NCBI GenBank assembly: GCA_964542055.1
Contig: CAZITB010000020.1
Coordinates: 1 to 30,067 of the forward strand
Direction: 5' to 3'
Source: CAZITB01 sp964542055
GTDB lineage: Bacteria; Planctomycetota; Phycisphaerae; Sedimentisphaerales; CAMDDF01
DNA: 30,067 nt
The notes under the pieces were generated by a model that was given only the letters and a program-made list of their open reading frames with translations, was not told the DNA's origin and made no database searches. Of this stretch, positions 1-7,673 are shown piece by piece (the first letter of the stretch is position 1; every line of letters begins with the position of its first letter). The position numbers and the translations under genes were made by a program.

Positions 1-519
1 GACAGCTTTTGTGGCTGCAGCGAATTGAGCCATGGCGGCTTCAACTGAGCCGAAACTGTCTTTGAAAGCGTTTTGAAGTTGGGAGGGCATTTCATCTTTG
101 TTGCCGCCTGGTTTCATCGAGTGCCAGAATATCGTGTGGAGCATGTGTCCGCTGCCGTTGAAGGCGAGGTCGCTTGAAAGGGACTGGATATTTGAAAAGT
201 CGCCTTGCTTTCTGGCTTGGGCGAGTTTTTCGATGGCGGTGTTTAGTTTTTTTACATAGCCTGCGTGGTGTTTGTCGTGGTGAATCTGTAGAGTCTGTTT
301 GTCGTAAAGCGGTTCGAGTGCGTCATAGGCGTATGGCAATTCTGGTAGAACGTATTGTCCGTCTTTGTAAGCATTTTCGAGAATATTCATCGTTTTATCC
401 TTTCTGAAAAAAATGTTATCTTTTGCGAATAATGGATTTATAGCGGCAGCTAGTGCGAAGCCTGAAGTAAATTTAAGAACGCTGCGTCTAGAAATGTTGT
501 TTACGTTTAATTTGTTCAT
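1..519 (-). CDS. Fe/Mn superoxide dismutase with Tat signal peptide (3' end outside window)
   Basis: Superoxide dismutase converts superoxide to hydrogen peroxide and oxygen. Reading leftward from the ATG at 519, the frame is open to the window edge (173 codons). The N-terminus has a twin-arginine motif (SRRSVLK, residues 10-16) and a hydrophobic stretch ending near A32, so export of a folded metalloenzyme by the Tat system is likely. The SOD part begins near residue 44. The HHDKHHAGYV segment and the GSGHMLHTIFWHSM segment contain the first two metal-ligand histidines of the Fe/Mn family. The two C-terminal ligands lie outside the window, so Fe cannot be separated from Mn. The start at 519 has an AGGAA box just upstream. 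A second in-frame ATG at 390 also has a good ribosome site. The gene follows the SDR by 8 bases, so the two are probably cotranscribed. Confidence 0.9.
   Translation of the reverse strand, partial: MNKLNVNNISRRSVLKFTSGFALAAAINPLFAKDNIFFRKDKTMNILENAYKDGQYVLPELPYAYDALEPLYDKQTLQIHHDKHHAGYVKKLNTAIEKLAQARKQGDFSNIQSLSSDLAFNGSGHMLHTIFWHSMKPGGNKDEMPSQLQNAFKDSFGSVEAAMAQFAAATKAV
398..403 (-). promoter_or_regulatory. internal ribosome binding site for a possible leaderless SOD
   Basis: On the minus strand an AAAGGA box at 403-398 sits 7 bases before an in-frame ATG (390-388, codon 44 of the SOD). Starting there would give a SOD without the Tat signal, of the normal cytoplasmic form. The sequence shows the box and the codon; use of both starts is inference. 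Confidence 0.45.
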
Positions 520-527
520 TGAGTTCC

Positions 528-1379
528 TCACGAGTTTATGATTCTTCCTCCGTTTGGATGTAGAACCTGGCCGGTCATGTACGATGAGTCGCTGCTTGCG
601 AGATATACGTAAGCGGGAGCGATTTCATCTGGCTGGCCGGGTCTGCCAAGCAGGGTATTTGATCCGAAAGACTGGACTTTTTCTTCTTCGAATGAAGCAG
701 GTATCAGAGGGGTCCAGATTGGTCCTGGTGCAATGGCGTTTACTCTGATGTCGGGTGCAAGTGATATGGCCAGTGACCTGGTAAAGGAGACGACGGCACC
801 TTTGGTAGATGAGTAGTCGATCAGAGTTGGGTGGCCCTGGTAAGCTGTTATGGATGCGGTGTTTATTATTGAGCTTCCGGGGGGCATAATCATGAGTGCG
901 TTTCGGACCATGTAAAACTGGGAAAAAATATTAGTTCTGAAAGTTTTGTGTAGTTGGTTGTCGGTGAGGTCTTTAATTGATTTAACTTCGTGCTGTTCGG
1001 CGGCGTTGTTGACAAGTATGTCGATTCGTTTGAATTGTTTCTTTATCTGATCAACGGCTTGCTGGCAGAACTGGCTGTCGCCGACGTCGCCCTGGATGAG
1101 AAGTGCTTTTTGCCCTTGTTTTTCGATGAGTTTTTTTGTCTGCTGAGCATCTTTTGTTTCTTCAAGGTAGATTATGACGCAGTGAGCGCCTTCTTTTGCG
1201 AATGCGACTGCGGCGGATTTACCTATACCGCTGTCGCCGCCGGTAATGACAGCGATTTTATTTTTCAGCTTTCCAGCGGGTGAGTATTTTTTTGCAGAAC
1301 TTTTGGGCCGGGGCTTCATTTTTGACTCTCTGCCGGGCTGGTTGGCTTGAGTTTGTGGAGGTAGAGTTTTTTTAGCCAT
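528..1379 (-). CDS. short-chain dehydrogenase/reductase, YghA/GSP39-like
   Basis: NAD(P)-dependent oxidoreductase of the classical SDR family, 283 residues. Visible features are the cofactor-binding TGGDSGIGK (residues 46-54), NNAA (124-127), the catalytic Ser176 and the YSSTK motif with Tyr189 and Lys193. The extra, lysine- and proline-rich N-terminal 40 residues are typical of the YghA / general stress protein 39 subgroup, whose members are stress-induced in other bacteria; the substrate is unknown. The start at 1379 has an AAAGGAA box about 8 bases upstream. It lies between an entericidin-like gene (45 bases upstream) and the SOD (8 bases downstream) on the same strand, suggesting one stress operon. 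Confidence 0.9.
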   Translation of the reverse strand: MAKKTLPPQTQANQPGRESKMKPRPKSSAKKYSPAGKLKNKIAVITGGDSGIGKSAAVAFAKEGAHCVIIYLEETKDAQQTKKLIEKQGQKALLIQGDVGDSQFCQQAVDQIKKQFKRIDILVNNAAEQHEVKSIKDLTDNQLHKTFRTNIFSQFYMVRNALMIMPPGSSIINTASITAYQGHPTLIDYSSTKGAVVSFTRSLAISLAPDIRVNAIAPGPIWTPLIPASFEEEKVQSFGSNTLLGRPGQPDEIAPAYVYLASSDSSYMTGQVLHPNGGRIINS

Positions 1380-1424
1380 GGGCTAAGTTCCTTTCGTGTC
1401 AAATTCGAAGATTGTGATGCGAAA

Positions 1425-1565
1425 CTAGTCAGCGGCATCTTCGATTGCTTCGCCACCTGATTGAATATCTTCGCCTGCGCCTTCAAGTGTGTTGCAGCCA
1501 GAGGCGGCAATTGCGAGTGTGACGGCAGTTACAAATACACAAATCTTTTTGATTAAATCTTTCAT
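1425..1565 (-). CDS. entericidin-like small lipoprotein (46 aa)
   Basis: A 46-residue protein with a basic start, a hydrophobic stretch and a lipobox ending ASGC (Cys24), followed by NTLEGAGEDIQSGGEAIEDA. This matches the entericidin EcnA/EcnB pattern, in which the mature peptide has a GxGEDI...GG.AI core. Entericidins are small membrane lipoproteins linked to stationary-phase and stress responses; a toxin-antitoxin role has been proposed for the E. coli pair but nothing here proves it. The ATG at 1565 has a CAGGAG box a few bases upstream. It is the first gene of the minus-strand group leading to the SDR and SOD. Confidence 0.85.
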   Translation of the reverse strand: MKDLIKKICVFVTAVTLAIAASGCNTLEGAGEDIQSGGEAIEDAAD

Positions 1566-1810
1566 GATGTCTCCTGTAAAAAGTTAATTGATATAAAGTA
1601 TCTTAATGGATAAATGTTTGGGTGGTATCGGGAATTTCCTTGTTTGTATGCAAGGCAAATACGCATTATCGAATTTATTTGTGTTTTAAGGATTTATAGG
1701 CAAAAAAAGGGGTCAAAATTAAGGGTTTTGCTTATATATTTGTATTTAAGATGTATTAGAATTGATCTTGGTGCTTTAGAAATCATGTTAAACCTCAGGA
1801 TTGATCAGAT
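1566..1810. promoter_or_regulatory. divergent intergenic region
   Basis: This 245-base AT-rich region separates the minus-strand entericidin-SDR-SOD group from the plus-strand ferritin-like gene, so it must hold promoters for both. On the plus strand TTGCTT near 1729 is followed after about 17 bases by ATGTAT, a weak sigma-70-like pair. I see no strong hairpin or operator. The 66-codon frame across it looks non-coding. Confidence 0.4.
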
Positions 1811-2266
1811 ATGACTACAACATATATAAGAGTTAAAGATTTGCTGGAATTTATACAGAATTTTCATAAGCAATTATCTGACTACTTTAGTGAATTATCC
1901 GAAGAAGCGGATAAAAAAAGGGTGAAGGTTTTGCTGAGTTATATGAGCAGACATGAGAAGAATTTTGAAAAAGCGACGGCTGAATACAATGAAAAGACCA
2001 AGCAGAGGCTGATGGATACCTGGATGCAGTATGCGCCTGATTACGGGATGCTGGATATTGAGCAGGTTAAAAGGATTGATAGCGATATGAGTGTTGATGA
2101 TGTGGTTGATACGGCGTTGAAACTTGATGAGCAGTTGGTGAAGTTTTATGAAAAAGCGGAGCGGCTGGTTGATTATAAGGTGGTCAAGAATCTGTTTGCC
2201 AAGTTGAAGGTTCAGGAAGAGGCGGATAAGGCGGAGACGGTAAAGGTCGCGCAATCTATAAGTTAG
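1811..2266 (+). CDS. ferritin-like four-helix protein, rubrerythrin-like
   Basis: A 151-residue, wholly helical, charged protein without signal peptide or membrane segment. Helix pairs can be seen at about 8-30, 33-65, 95-121 and 122-147, and the LSYMSRHEKNF segment (residues 42-52) resembles the second helix of rubrerythrin-type domains, where an ExxH pair normally binds iron. Here the glutamate/histidine ligands are incomplete: H48-E49 is present, but the matching C-terminal helix has EE without His. It may therefore be a ferritin-fold protein that lost, or rearranged, its di-iron site. The start at 1811 has an AGGA box about 10 bases upstream. It stands alone, convergent with the AI-2E permease gene. 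Function unknown; fold assignment moderate. Confidence 0.7.
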   Translation: MTTTYIRVKDLLEFIQNFHKQLSDYFSELSEEADKKRVKVLLSYMSRHEKNFEKATAEYNEKTKQRLMDTWMQYAPDYGMLDIEQVKRIDSDMSVDDVVDTALKLDEQLVKFYEKAERLVDYKVVKNLFAKLKVQEEADKAETVKVAQSIS

Positions 2267-2318
2267 TCAACTCCAAGGCTAAAAAACATCTGTACTACTG
2301 CATTAAAATTAGAACTAG

Positions 2319-3425
2319 CTAATTATTTTCGGCCCACTGGGTGAGTTTTGGTTTAACCATTTCTGTAAAGAAGATTTTCCATGCAGCTACGAGGGGTATG
2401 GCAATGAGCATGCCGAGCAAGCCGGCAACGGCACCTCCTGCAAGAACGGCGAAAATGATAATAACGGGGTGAATTTCCAGTTTTCCTCCTTGGAGGTAAG
2501 GGGTTAGTACCCAGCCGTCGATTCCCTGTCCGATGGTGTAAACTACGGTTGGCCACAGCAATGCCTGGAGGACACCTCCAGTTGTTGCGCTTTCAAGGGC
2601 GTTAATTAGCAGGGCGATGATCCATCCGATTATGGAAGCGTATGGGATGATATTTAAGATGCCGGTGGCGATACCAAGAAAGAGCCAGTATGGTACGCCT
2701 GAGAATCCCCAACCAGCGGAGAAGAAGATACTTAGAATTACCGCAATGAGAAGACGTGTTCTAAGGAATGCTCCGGCGGCATCATAGATTTTTTTGAGGA
2801 CATCATTTATTTGGTCCCTTTTTGAAAGTGGTTGAAACTGTTTGAACCATTCATTTATTTTTGGCAGATGCAGGGAAAATGTAACGAAAAATACAATGAG
2901 TAACAGCATGTAAACTATTGCGTAGCTGACATTTCCCAAGACTTTGGAAAGCATGCCGAAGGACTTGGCGGTGCCTTGAAATATAAGGGGGAGGAGCTTT
3001 TCCGGCTTTTCGGCGGTTTGTGTCATTCTTTCGCGGAGGTCCTTATCTATGGAGATATGCTGGTCTGCGGCGAAATTTGAGATTTTTTCTATGTATTTTG
3101 GTAAGTTATCAATAAATTGTGAAATTTGTGTTGTTAGTAGAGGAACCATGTAAATCATTAATGAGGCAATGAGAAGAATTATCAATAGCAGCAGCAGGGA
3201 AGTTGTCAGCCAGGGGTGCCATTGCCAGTGGTCGTGTGTCCAGTTGATGATAGGTCTGAAAATGAAAGCAAGCAGCAGGCCAACAAGTATTGGTGAAATC
3301 AGGCCGTAGAGCAGCCATACGATTCCGATAAGTGCGAAGAAAACTAAAAATCCGAAGATAACGGAAAAGAACGACCATTCCAAAGTTGATGTGATTTTTT
3401 GTTCTATTTTTTTGTCCTCATTCAT
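2319..3425 (-). CDS. AI-2E family transporter (PF01594-type permease)
   Basis: Integral membrane protein of 368 residues with the family's pattern: paired N-terminal helices (about 18-60), a helix at 73-95, a soluble stretch at about 100-155, and a cluster of C-terminal helices with the glycine/proline-rich LLGMLIAIPLVAAWKIF end. Members are secondary transporters or exporters; the E. coli founder was linked to autoinducer-2 export, but others move ions or are unassigned, so the substrate is unknown here. The start at 3425 has an AGAGGAAA box. It is the last gene of the NHEJ operon, 18 bases after the LigD Pol-PE gene, and may simply be cotranscribed. Confidence 0.9.
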   Translation of the reverse strand: MNEDKKIEQKITSTLEWSFFSVIFGFLVFFALIGIVWLLYGLISPILVGLLLAFIFRPIINWTHDHWQWHPWLTTSLLLLLIILLIASLMIYMVPLLTTQISQFIDNLPKYIEKISNFAADQHISIDKDLRERMTQTAEKPEKLLPLIFQGTAKSFGMLSKVLGNVSYAIVYMLLLIVFFVTFSLHLPKINEWFKQFQPLSKRDQINDVLKKIYDAAGAFLRTRLLIAVILSIFFSAGWGFSGVPYWLFLGIATGILNIIPYASIIGWIIALLINALESATTGGVLQALLWPTVVYTIGQGIDGWVLTPYLQGGKLEIHPVIIIFAVLAGGAVAGLLGMLIAIPLVAAWKIFFTEMVKPKLTQWAENN

Positions 3426-3443
3426 TGGATTTCCTCTTTTTGC

Positions 3444-4928
3444 TTATTTTTTTCGTTTTATAGTCTGACCGGTAACAACCGATTTGCCTACCTGTTCGAG
3501 GTCTTCGGGCAGTGAACCGGTGTATTTATCTTTTTTCTTTATCAGCAGCCACTGGTTTTGGCTATTTTTTAGTTTTACCAGGGCGTACTTGCCTTTTATT
3601 TTGAGACCGTTAAAAACCAATTCTATTTTACCATTAACTATGGCTTGTGGTAAAGGAATATCTTTTTTTGCTGTTTTGGTTGTGTTTTTGTAGGTGCCTT
3701 GATCCCAGATTATGACAGAGCCTGCGCCGTAACTGCCCTGGGGGATTTCGCCTTCGAAGTCTTTGTAGTCGATTGGGTGGTCCTCGGTCTGGACGGCGAG
3801 TCTTTTGTCGGAAGGGTTTGAAGATGGGCCTTTGGGGATGGCCCAGGATTTGAGGACGCCTTGTGATTCGAGGCGGAGATCATAGTGGAGTCTTGTGGCG
3901 GAGTGTTTCTGTATGACGAAAAGGTTGCCGAGCGATTCTGTGTGGCCGGGAGCGGGTTCTGCGGTTTTGGTAAAGTTTCTTTTTTGTTCATAGGTTTTCA
4001 GACTGTCTTGTGATGTTTGTGTTGGTTTAGAATCTGTATGAGAGTATGGCAGCTGCTGTTTGAGAGTGAGCATTTTTTCGAAAAGGTCGCCTCGTTTTTG
4101 GAGGATTTCTATGGTTTGGTCGGGTGAGAAGATCAAGTCCTGGGGTTGTTTTTTGTTTAAGGTGTCTTCTATCTGCTGCCATGAGACGGGCATCGAGACG
4201 GTTGGACGGCTGCGGGCGCGGAGAGAGTAAACGGCGACGGTTGTTTTGTGGTGGGAGTTTTGTGACCAGTCGATGAAGATTTTGCCGGTTCGGAGTTTTT
4301 TGGTCATTTTGCTGATGACACGGTCCGGGTAGAATTTTTCCATTGTCTGGGCGACTTTTTTGGCGAAATTTCTGGTGTGGTCGTAATCGATTTCGGTGTT
4401 TAAGGGCAGGTAGAGGTGGAGGCCATTGCCGCCCGATACTTTGGGGAAGCTTTTCAGGTTGATCCCGCGGAACATTTTTCGCATTATCATGGCGACTTCG
4501 AAACAGTCGAGAAGATCGGCTGGCGGGCCGGGGTCGAGGTCGAAGACGACCATTGTGGGGCGGTTGAGGTTTTGGGTGGTCGCGAGCATGGTGTGGATTT
4601 CGATGGAAGCGAGATTTGCGACCCAAAGCAGTGAGGGCAGATCGTTTAAGAGGCAGTAGTTTTTTTCTACCTGGGATTTGTCGGTGGTTTCGACCCATTT
4701 GGGTTTGTGTGAGGGGCATTGTTTTTCGTAGAAGAATTCGCTTTCGACTCCGTCGGGGTATCTTTTTAAAGTCAGGGGACGGTCTTTGACGTGGGGTAAT
4801 ATGAAAGGTGCAATTTTGCTGTAGTAGTCGATTACCTGTGCTTTTGTGAAGCCGGTTTCGGGGTAGAGAACCTTGTCGAGGTTCGATACTTTGAGTTTCT
4901 TTCCTTCGATTGTGATTACTTTGCTCAT
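3444..4928 (-). CDS. ligD: LigD-type polymerase (PolDom) plus 3'-phosphoesterase (PE) protein
   Basis: End-processing enzyme of bacterial NHEJ, 494 residues. The N-terminal primase-polymerase domain (about 1-290) has the metal-binding FDLDPG motif (D130, D132), the SGGNGLH motif (165-171) and an FIDW segment with the third acidic residue D220; it fills gaps and adds ribo- or deoxynucleotides. The C-terminal PE domain (about 315-480) has HSATRLHYDLRLE (H342, H348, D350) and DHPIDYKDFEGEIPQGSYGAG, and trims 3' ends. The order Pol-PE equals the first two-thirds of mycobacterial LigD, with the ligase domain encoded separately two genes upstream. Only 1 base separates it from the preceding Ku stop, so translation is probably coupled. 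Confidence 0.95.
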   Translation of the reverse strand: MSKVITIEGKKLKVSNLDKVLYPETGFTKAQVIDYYSKIAPFILPHVKDRPLTLKRYPDGVESEFFYEKQCPSHKPKWVETTDKSQVEKNYCLLNDLPSLLWVANLASIEIHTMLATTQNLNRPTMVVFDLDPGPPADLLDCFEVAMIMRKMFRGINLKSFPKVSGGNGLHLYLPLNTEIDYDHTRNFAKKVAQTMEKFYPDRVISKMTKKLRTGKIFIDWSQNSHHKTTVAVYSLRARSRPTVSMPVSWQQIEDTLNKKQPQDLIFSPDQTIEILQKRGDLFEKMLTLKQQLPYSHTDSKPTQTSQDSLKTYEQKRNFTKTAEPAPGHTESLGNLFVIQKHSATRLHYDLRLESQGVLKSWAIPKGPSSNPSDKRLAVQTEDHPIDYKDFEGEIPQGSYGAGSVIIWDQGTYKNTTKTAKKDIPLPQAIVNGKIELVFNGLKIKGKYALVKLKNSQNQWLLIKKKDKYTGSLPEDLEQVGKSVVTGQTIKRKK

Positions 4929-4929
4929 A

Positions 4930-5715
4930 TTACTTGTTTTTTACCTTTGATAATGATTCTTCGAGAGCAGCGACAAGGTCGGTTTCTGATTCGGGGAAGT
5001 GTTCTTCCTCTTCCTGGGGCTGCTGGACAGTTATGGTCTGGCCTTGTTTTACTTTCTGTTCGAGAAATTCGAGAACCTGTTTTCGATGCTCGTCTATGTA
5101 TTTTTTTGGGTCGTAGTCGGATTTGAATTGTTCGATGACAGAGGTTAATTTTTTTACTTCGGCTTGTCTGGGTTTAATGGAGGGTGTTATTTCTTTTGTG
5201 TCGCGCAGCTGGTCATGGAAATGGAGGGTCATCAGTTCTAAGAGATTTTCTTTTGCTCTTACAATGACGAGGTGTTCCCTGGAATGGAGGACGATCCTGG
5301 AGATGCCCATTTTGTTGGTTTTTGTCATTACCTGGCGGAGCATCTGGTAGGATTTGTTGCCGCCTTTGCCGGGGATGATGTAGTAGGGGCGGTCGAAATA
5401 GATTGGATCGACTTCGTCGATGTCGATGAATGATTCTATTTCGATACTCTGGCTTCTTTTTGGTTCGAGGGCTTTGTATTCGTTTTCTCTTACGATGACG
5501 TATTTTTCGTTTTCGACTTCGTAGCCGTTGACGATGTGTTCGGGGTGGATGATCTGGTTGTCTTTGGGGCAGTACATTTGCCGCTGAAGGAATGAGTTGT
5601 CGGTTTTGTGCATCATGCGGAAAGATACGCGGTTGCGGCGTACGGCGGAGACTAGCTGAACGGGTATGGAGACCAGTACGAAGCTTAAAGTTCCTGTCCA
5701 GATTTTAGCTGGCAT
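4930..5715 (-). CDS. ku: Ku protein, NHEJ end-binding (copy 1)
   Basis: Bacterial Ku, 261 residues, of normal length. It begins with the family signature (KIWTGTLSFVLVSIPVQL) and contains the beta-barrel ring region that encircles DNA ends (for example YEVENEKYVIVRENE and the ISRIVLHSREHLVIV segment). The C-terminus is acidic then basic (EEEEHFPESETDLVAALEESLSK). Ku dimers bind double-strand-break ends and recruit LigD. The start at 5715 lies 1 base after the ligase stop codon (TGATATG), indicating coupling. A second Ku gene lies upstream in the same operon. The two proteins are clearly diverged, so a heterodimer or two specialised homodimers are both possible. Confidence 0.96.
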   Translation of the reverse strand: MPAKIWTGTLSFVLVSIPVQLVSAVRRNRVSFRMMHKTDNSFLQRQMYCPKDNQIIHPEHIVNGYEVENEKYVIVRENEYKALEPKRSQSIEIESFIDIDEVDPIYFDRPYYIIPGKGGNKSYQMLRQVMTKTNKMGISRIVLHSREHLVIVRAKENLLELMTLHFHDQLRDTKEITPSIKPRQAEVKKLTSVIEQFKSDYDPKKYIDEHRKQVLEFLEQKVKQGQTITVQQPQEEEEHFPESETDLVAALEESLSKVKNK

Positions 5716-5716
5716 A

Positions 5717-6889
5717 TCAAGGCTCCTTTAGTTTTATCTGTGAGGGGTGTTTATCGGTTCTTAATCCTTTATATGCAGATTGCTGGAGCAGGGAATCTTT
5801 TGGCCAGCGGCGGTATTCGATCTGGGCGACGTAAACGGGTTTGGTAAAGATGATGTCTTTTACGGACGTTTGATAGAATGGGGAGTCTTGGGTTATGATA
5901 GGTTTTAGTTTGCTTAAGAGCAGGTCGTGGTCATATTGTGAAAAGCCGGTTCCAGCGGCTCCGACGTAGTGAAGATTTAGCTGGTCATCAAATGCGCCGA
6001 GTTGTAGTGAGCCTATGCGGTTTGTAGTGTTTTGTGAATATTTGAAGCCGCCGATGACGAATTCTTTTGAGTTTACGAATTTGACTTTTATCCAGTCATT
6101 AGAGCGTTTGCCGGGTGAGTAAACGCTGTCTATTTTTTTGCAGATTATTCCTTCGAGGGCGAATTGTTTTGCGGCAGAGATGATTTTGTCGGGATCGCCG
6201 GTGTAGCTTGGGGGGATGCGGCAGGCTGGGTGGTCGATTTCGAGGGTTTCGAGGAGTTGGCGTCTTTGGAGGTATGTGTGGTCGGTCAGGGGTTTGCCGT
6301 TTAGGAATAGCAGGTCGAAGATGTAGTAGAATATCCGCATTTTTGGTAGTGCGGTTTTTGCTTTTGCGGGGCTGATGTGCATTCCCCCCGTGGCGGAGGA
6401 GCCTTCGCTGCATTTCGCGNNNNNNNNNNTGATGTGCATTCTTTTCTGGAGGATTGAGAAGCTGGGTTTGTTTTCGTTGTCGAGGGCGATTATCTCGCCG
6501 TCCACAATTGCATCTTCCTGGAGGAATTTGCCCAGGTCGCGGAGTTCGGGGTAGCGGAAGGTCATGTCGATGAGATTGCGGCTTTGTATTCGCAGCTTCT
6601 GGCCGTTCCAGTATGAGATTGCGCGGATGCCGTCCCATTTGAATTCGTAAGCCCATTTATTTTGATCGGTCTGGAGTTTCCCGATGGTGGCGAGCATTGG
6701 TTCGATGTTTTCGGGCAGTATTTGTTGAGTGCATTCGGGGCAGATGTTTTCGGCGGTGGAGCAGTAGGGGCAGGTGAGTGAATCGCATTTCCAGCAGTGG
6801 TTGCGGTGGTCGTAATGGAAAAGCTGGCCGCAATGTTCGCAGACAAGCTCGTCTTTTTCGTCAACTTTTTTTAATGTGTCGTCAGTCAT
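5717..6889 (-). CDS. ligD: ATP-dependent DNA ligase (LigD ligase domain) with N-terminal Cys-rich module; contains assembly gap
   Basis: Seals breaks in NHEJ. The adenylation domain shows the KWDG motif with nucleotidyl Lys84, DGE (130-132), YYIFDLLFLNG, EGIICKK and the WIKVK motif before the OB-fold. It lacks Pol and PE domains, which are a separate gene. Unusually, residues 17-53 form a module of four CxxC pairs (C17/20, C32/35, C40/43, C50/53), likely binding one or two zinc ions. The run of 10 Ns falls after ...KRMHI and is followed by about 16 residues that do not fit the family, then a second MHI and normal sequence resumes. The true protein most likely reads RMHISPAKAK without the insert. 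It overlaps the upstream Ku by 8 bases. Confidence 0.93.
   Translation of the reverse strand: MTDDTLKKVDEKDELVCEHCGQLFHYDHRNHCWKCDSLTCPYCSTAENICPECTQQILPENIEPMLATIGKLQTDQNKWAYEFKWDGIRAISYWNGQKLRIQSRNLIDMTFRYPELRDLGKFLQEDAIVDGEIIALDNENKPSFSILQKRMHIXXXXAKCSEGSSATGGMHISPAKAKTALPKMRIFYYIFDLLFLNGKPLTDHTYLQRRQLLETLEIDHPACRIPPSYTGDPDKIISAAKQFALEGIICKKIDSVYSPGKRSNDWIKVKFVNSKEFVIGGFKYSQNTTNRIGSLQLGAFDDQLNLHYVGAAGTGFSQYDHDLLLSKLKPIITQDSPFYQTSVKDIIFTKPVYVAQIEYRRWPKDSLLQQSAYKGLRTDKHPSQIKLKEP
6373..6440. repeat. 11-base direct repeat flanking the gap (6373-6383 and 6430-6440)
   Basis: The 11 bases TGATGTGCATT occur at 6373-6383 and again at 6430-6440, with 36 bases of GC-richer sequence and 10 Ns between them. 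Removing one copy plus the intervening sequence restores a continuous, family-like ligase reading frame. This is either two overlapping contig ends joined wrongly or an inserted small element with a target duplication. Confidence 0.85.
6420..6429. other. assembly gap (10 Ns)
   Basis: Ten undetermined bases inside the ligase gene. The stated length is probably a placeholder, so the reading frame across it is not guaranteed even though it happens to stay open. Confidence 0.98.
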
Positions 6890-7661
6890 TACTTGCTTTC
6901 AAAGATTTAAGACTTTTTTCGAGGGCGTCCAAAAGCTGGTTTTCGTCAGTTTGGGCAACTTTTTCTATGGCAGGGAGTTCGACTTTTTGGCCTTTGGCTT
7001 TTTGTTCTATAAGTTTCTGGAGTTTGATTTGATACTCGTCATGGTATTTTTCGGGCTGGAATTTCTGCTGGAGCTGGTTTATGAGAGTGGTAGAAATTTG
7101 AAGTTCCTTGTCGGAGATATTGGCTTGATCGAGGTTGAAAGAGTCGGTAGAGACGACCTCAGCGGCGTAGCGGTGGGTTGTGAGGGTCAGGATGTCGTTT
7201 TGGAACTGGAGGACTCCGATGTATGATTTTTTTCGCATTGTCCATTGGCAGATTCCTGCGAGATTAGATTTTTTAAGGCTCTGGGTAAGGTTTGCATAGA
7301 GCTGGTCATCATTGTCGGGGCCGAGATAGTAAGTTCGGTCTAGGTAGCGTTCGTCAAGCTGGTCGGTTTCTACGAATTCGGTTATTTGTATCTGTCGGGA
7401 GGCCTGGGGCTGAAGGAAGTCGAGTTCGTCGGGTTCGAGAATTACGTATTGGCCGGTTTCGACTTCGTAGCCCTTTGCGTATTGTTCTTTTGGGACTGGT
7501 GTGTTTTCTGCTTCGCAGACCATTTTTTGCTGAAGGCGGACGTTGTCCTGATCATGTAGGAGGTGTGAATGGACCGAGATGTCTGCAACGGCGCTGTAGA
7601 GCTTTACGGGTATATCGACCGGTCCAAATTGTATTCTACCTTTCCAAACAGCGTGAGGCAT
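6882..7661 (-). CDS. ku: Ku protein, NHEJ end-binding (copy 2)
   Basis: Second Ku paralogue, 259 residues. It starts with the Ku signature (AVWKGRIQFGPVDIPVKLYSA) and keeps the ring-forming middle (YEVETGQYVILEPDELDFL, DRTYYLGPD). The C-terminus ends with ENQLLDALEKSLKSLKASND, similar in pattern to the LVAALEESLSK tail of copy 1, which suggests a shared C-terminal LigD-contact or dimer element. It is the first Ku in the operon, 12 bases after ChaB, and its stop overlaps the ligase start (ATGACTGA). Its sequence differs throughout from copy 1, so the duplication is old rather than recent. Confidence 0.95.
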   Translation of the reverse strand: MPHAVWKGRIQFGPVDIPVKLYSAVADISVHSHLLHDQDNVRLQQKMVCEAENTPVPKEQYAKGYEVETGQYVILEPDELDFLQPQASRQIQITEFVETDQLDERYLDRTYYLGPDNDDQLYANLTQSLKKSNLAGICQWTMRKKSYIGVLQFQNDILTLTTHRYAAEVVSTDSFNLDQANISDKELQISTTLINQLQQKFQPEKYHDEYQIKLQKLIEQKAKGQKVELPAIEKVAQTDENQLLDALEKSLKSLKASND

Positions 7662-7673
7662 GATTTAGCTTTC

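Noticed and set aside
1614..1814. 66-codon plus-strand frame before the ferritin-like gene
   Set aside because: No convincing ribosome site, and composition typical of AT-rich intergenic DNA. Its end overlaps the ATG of the next gene, but coupling alone is too weak.
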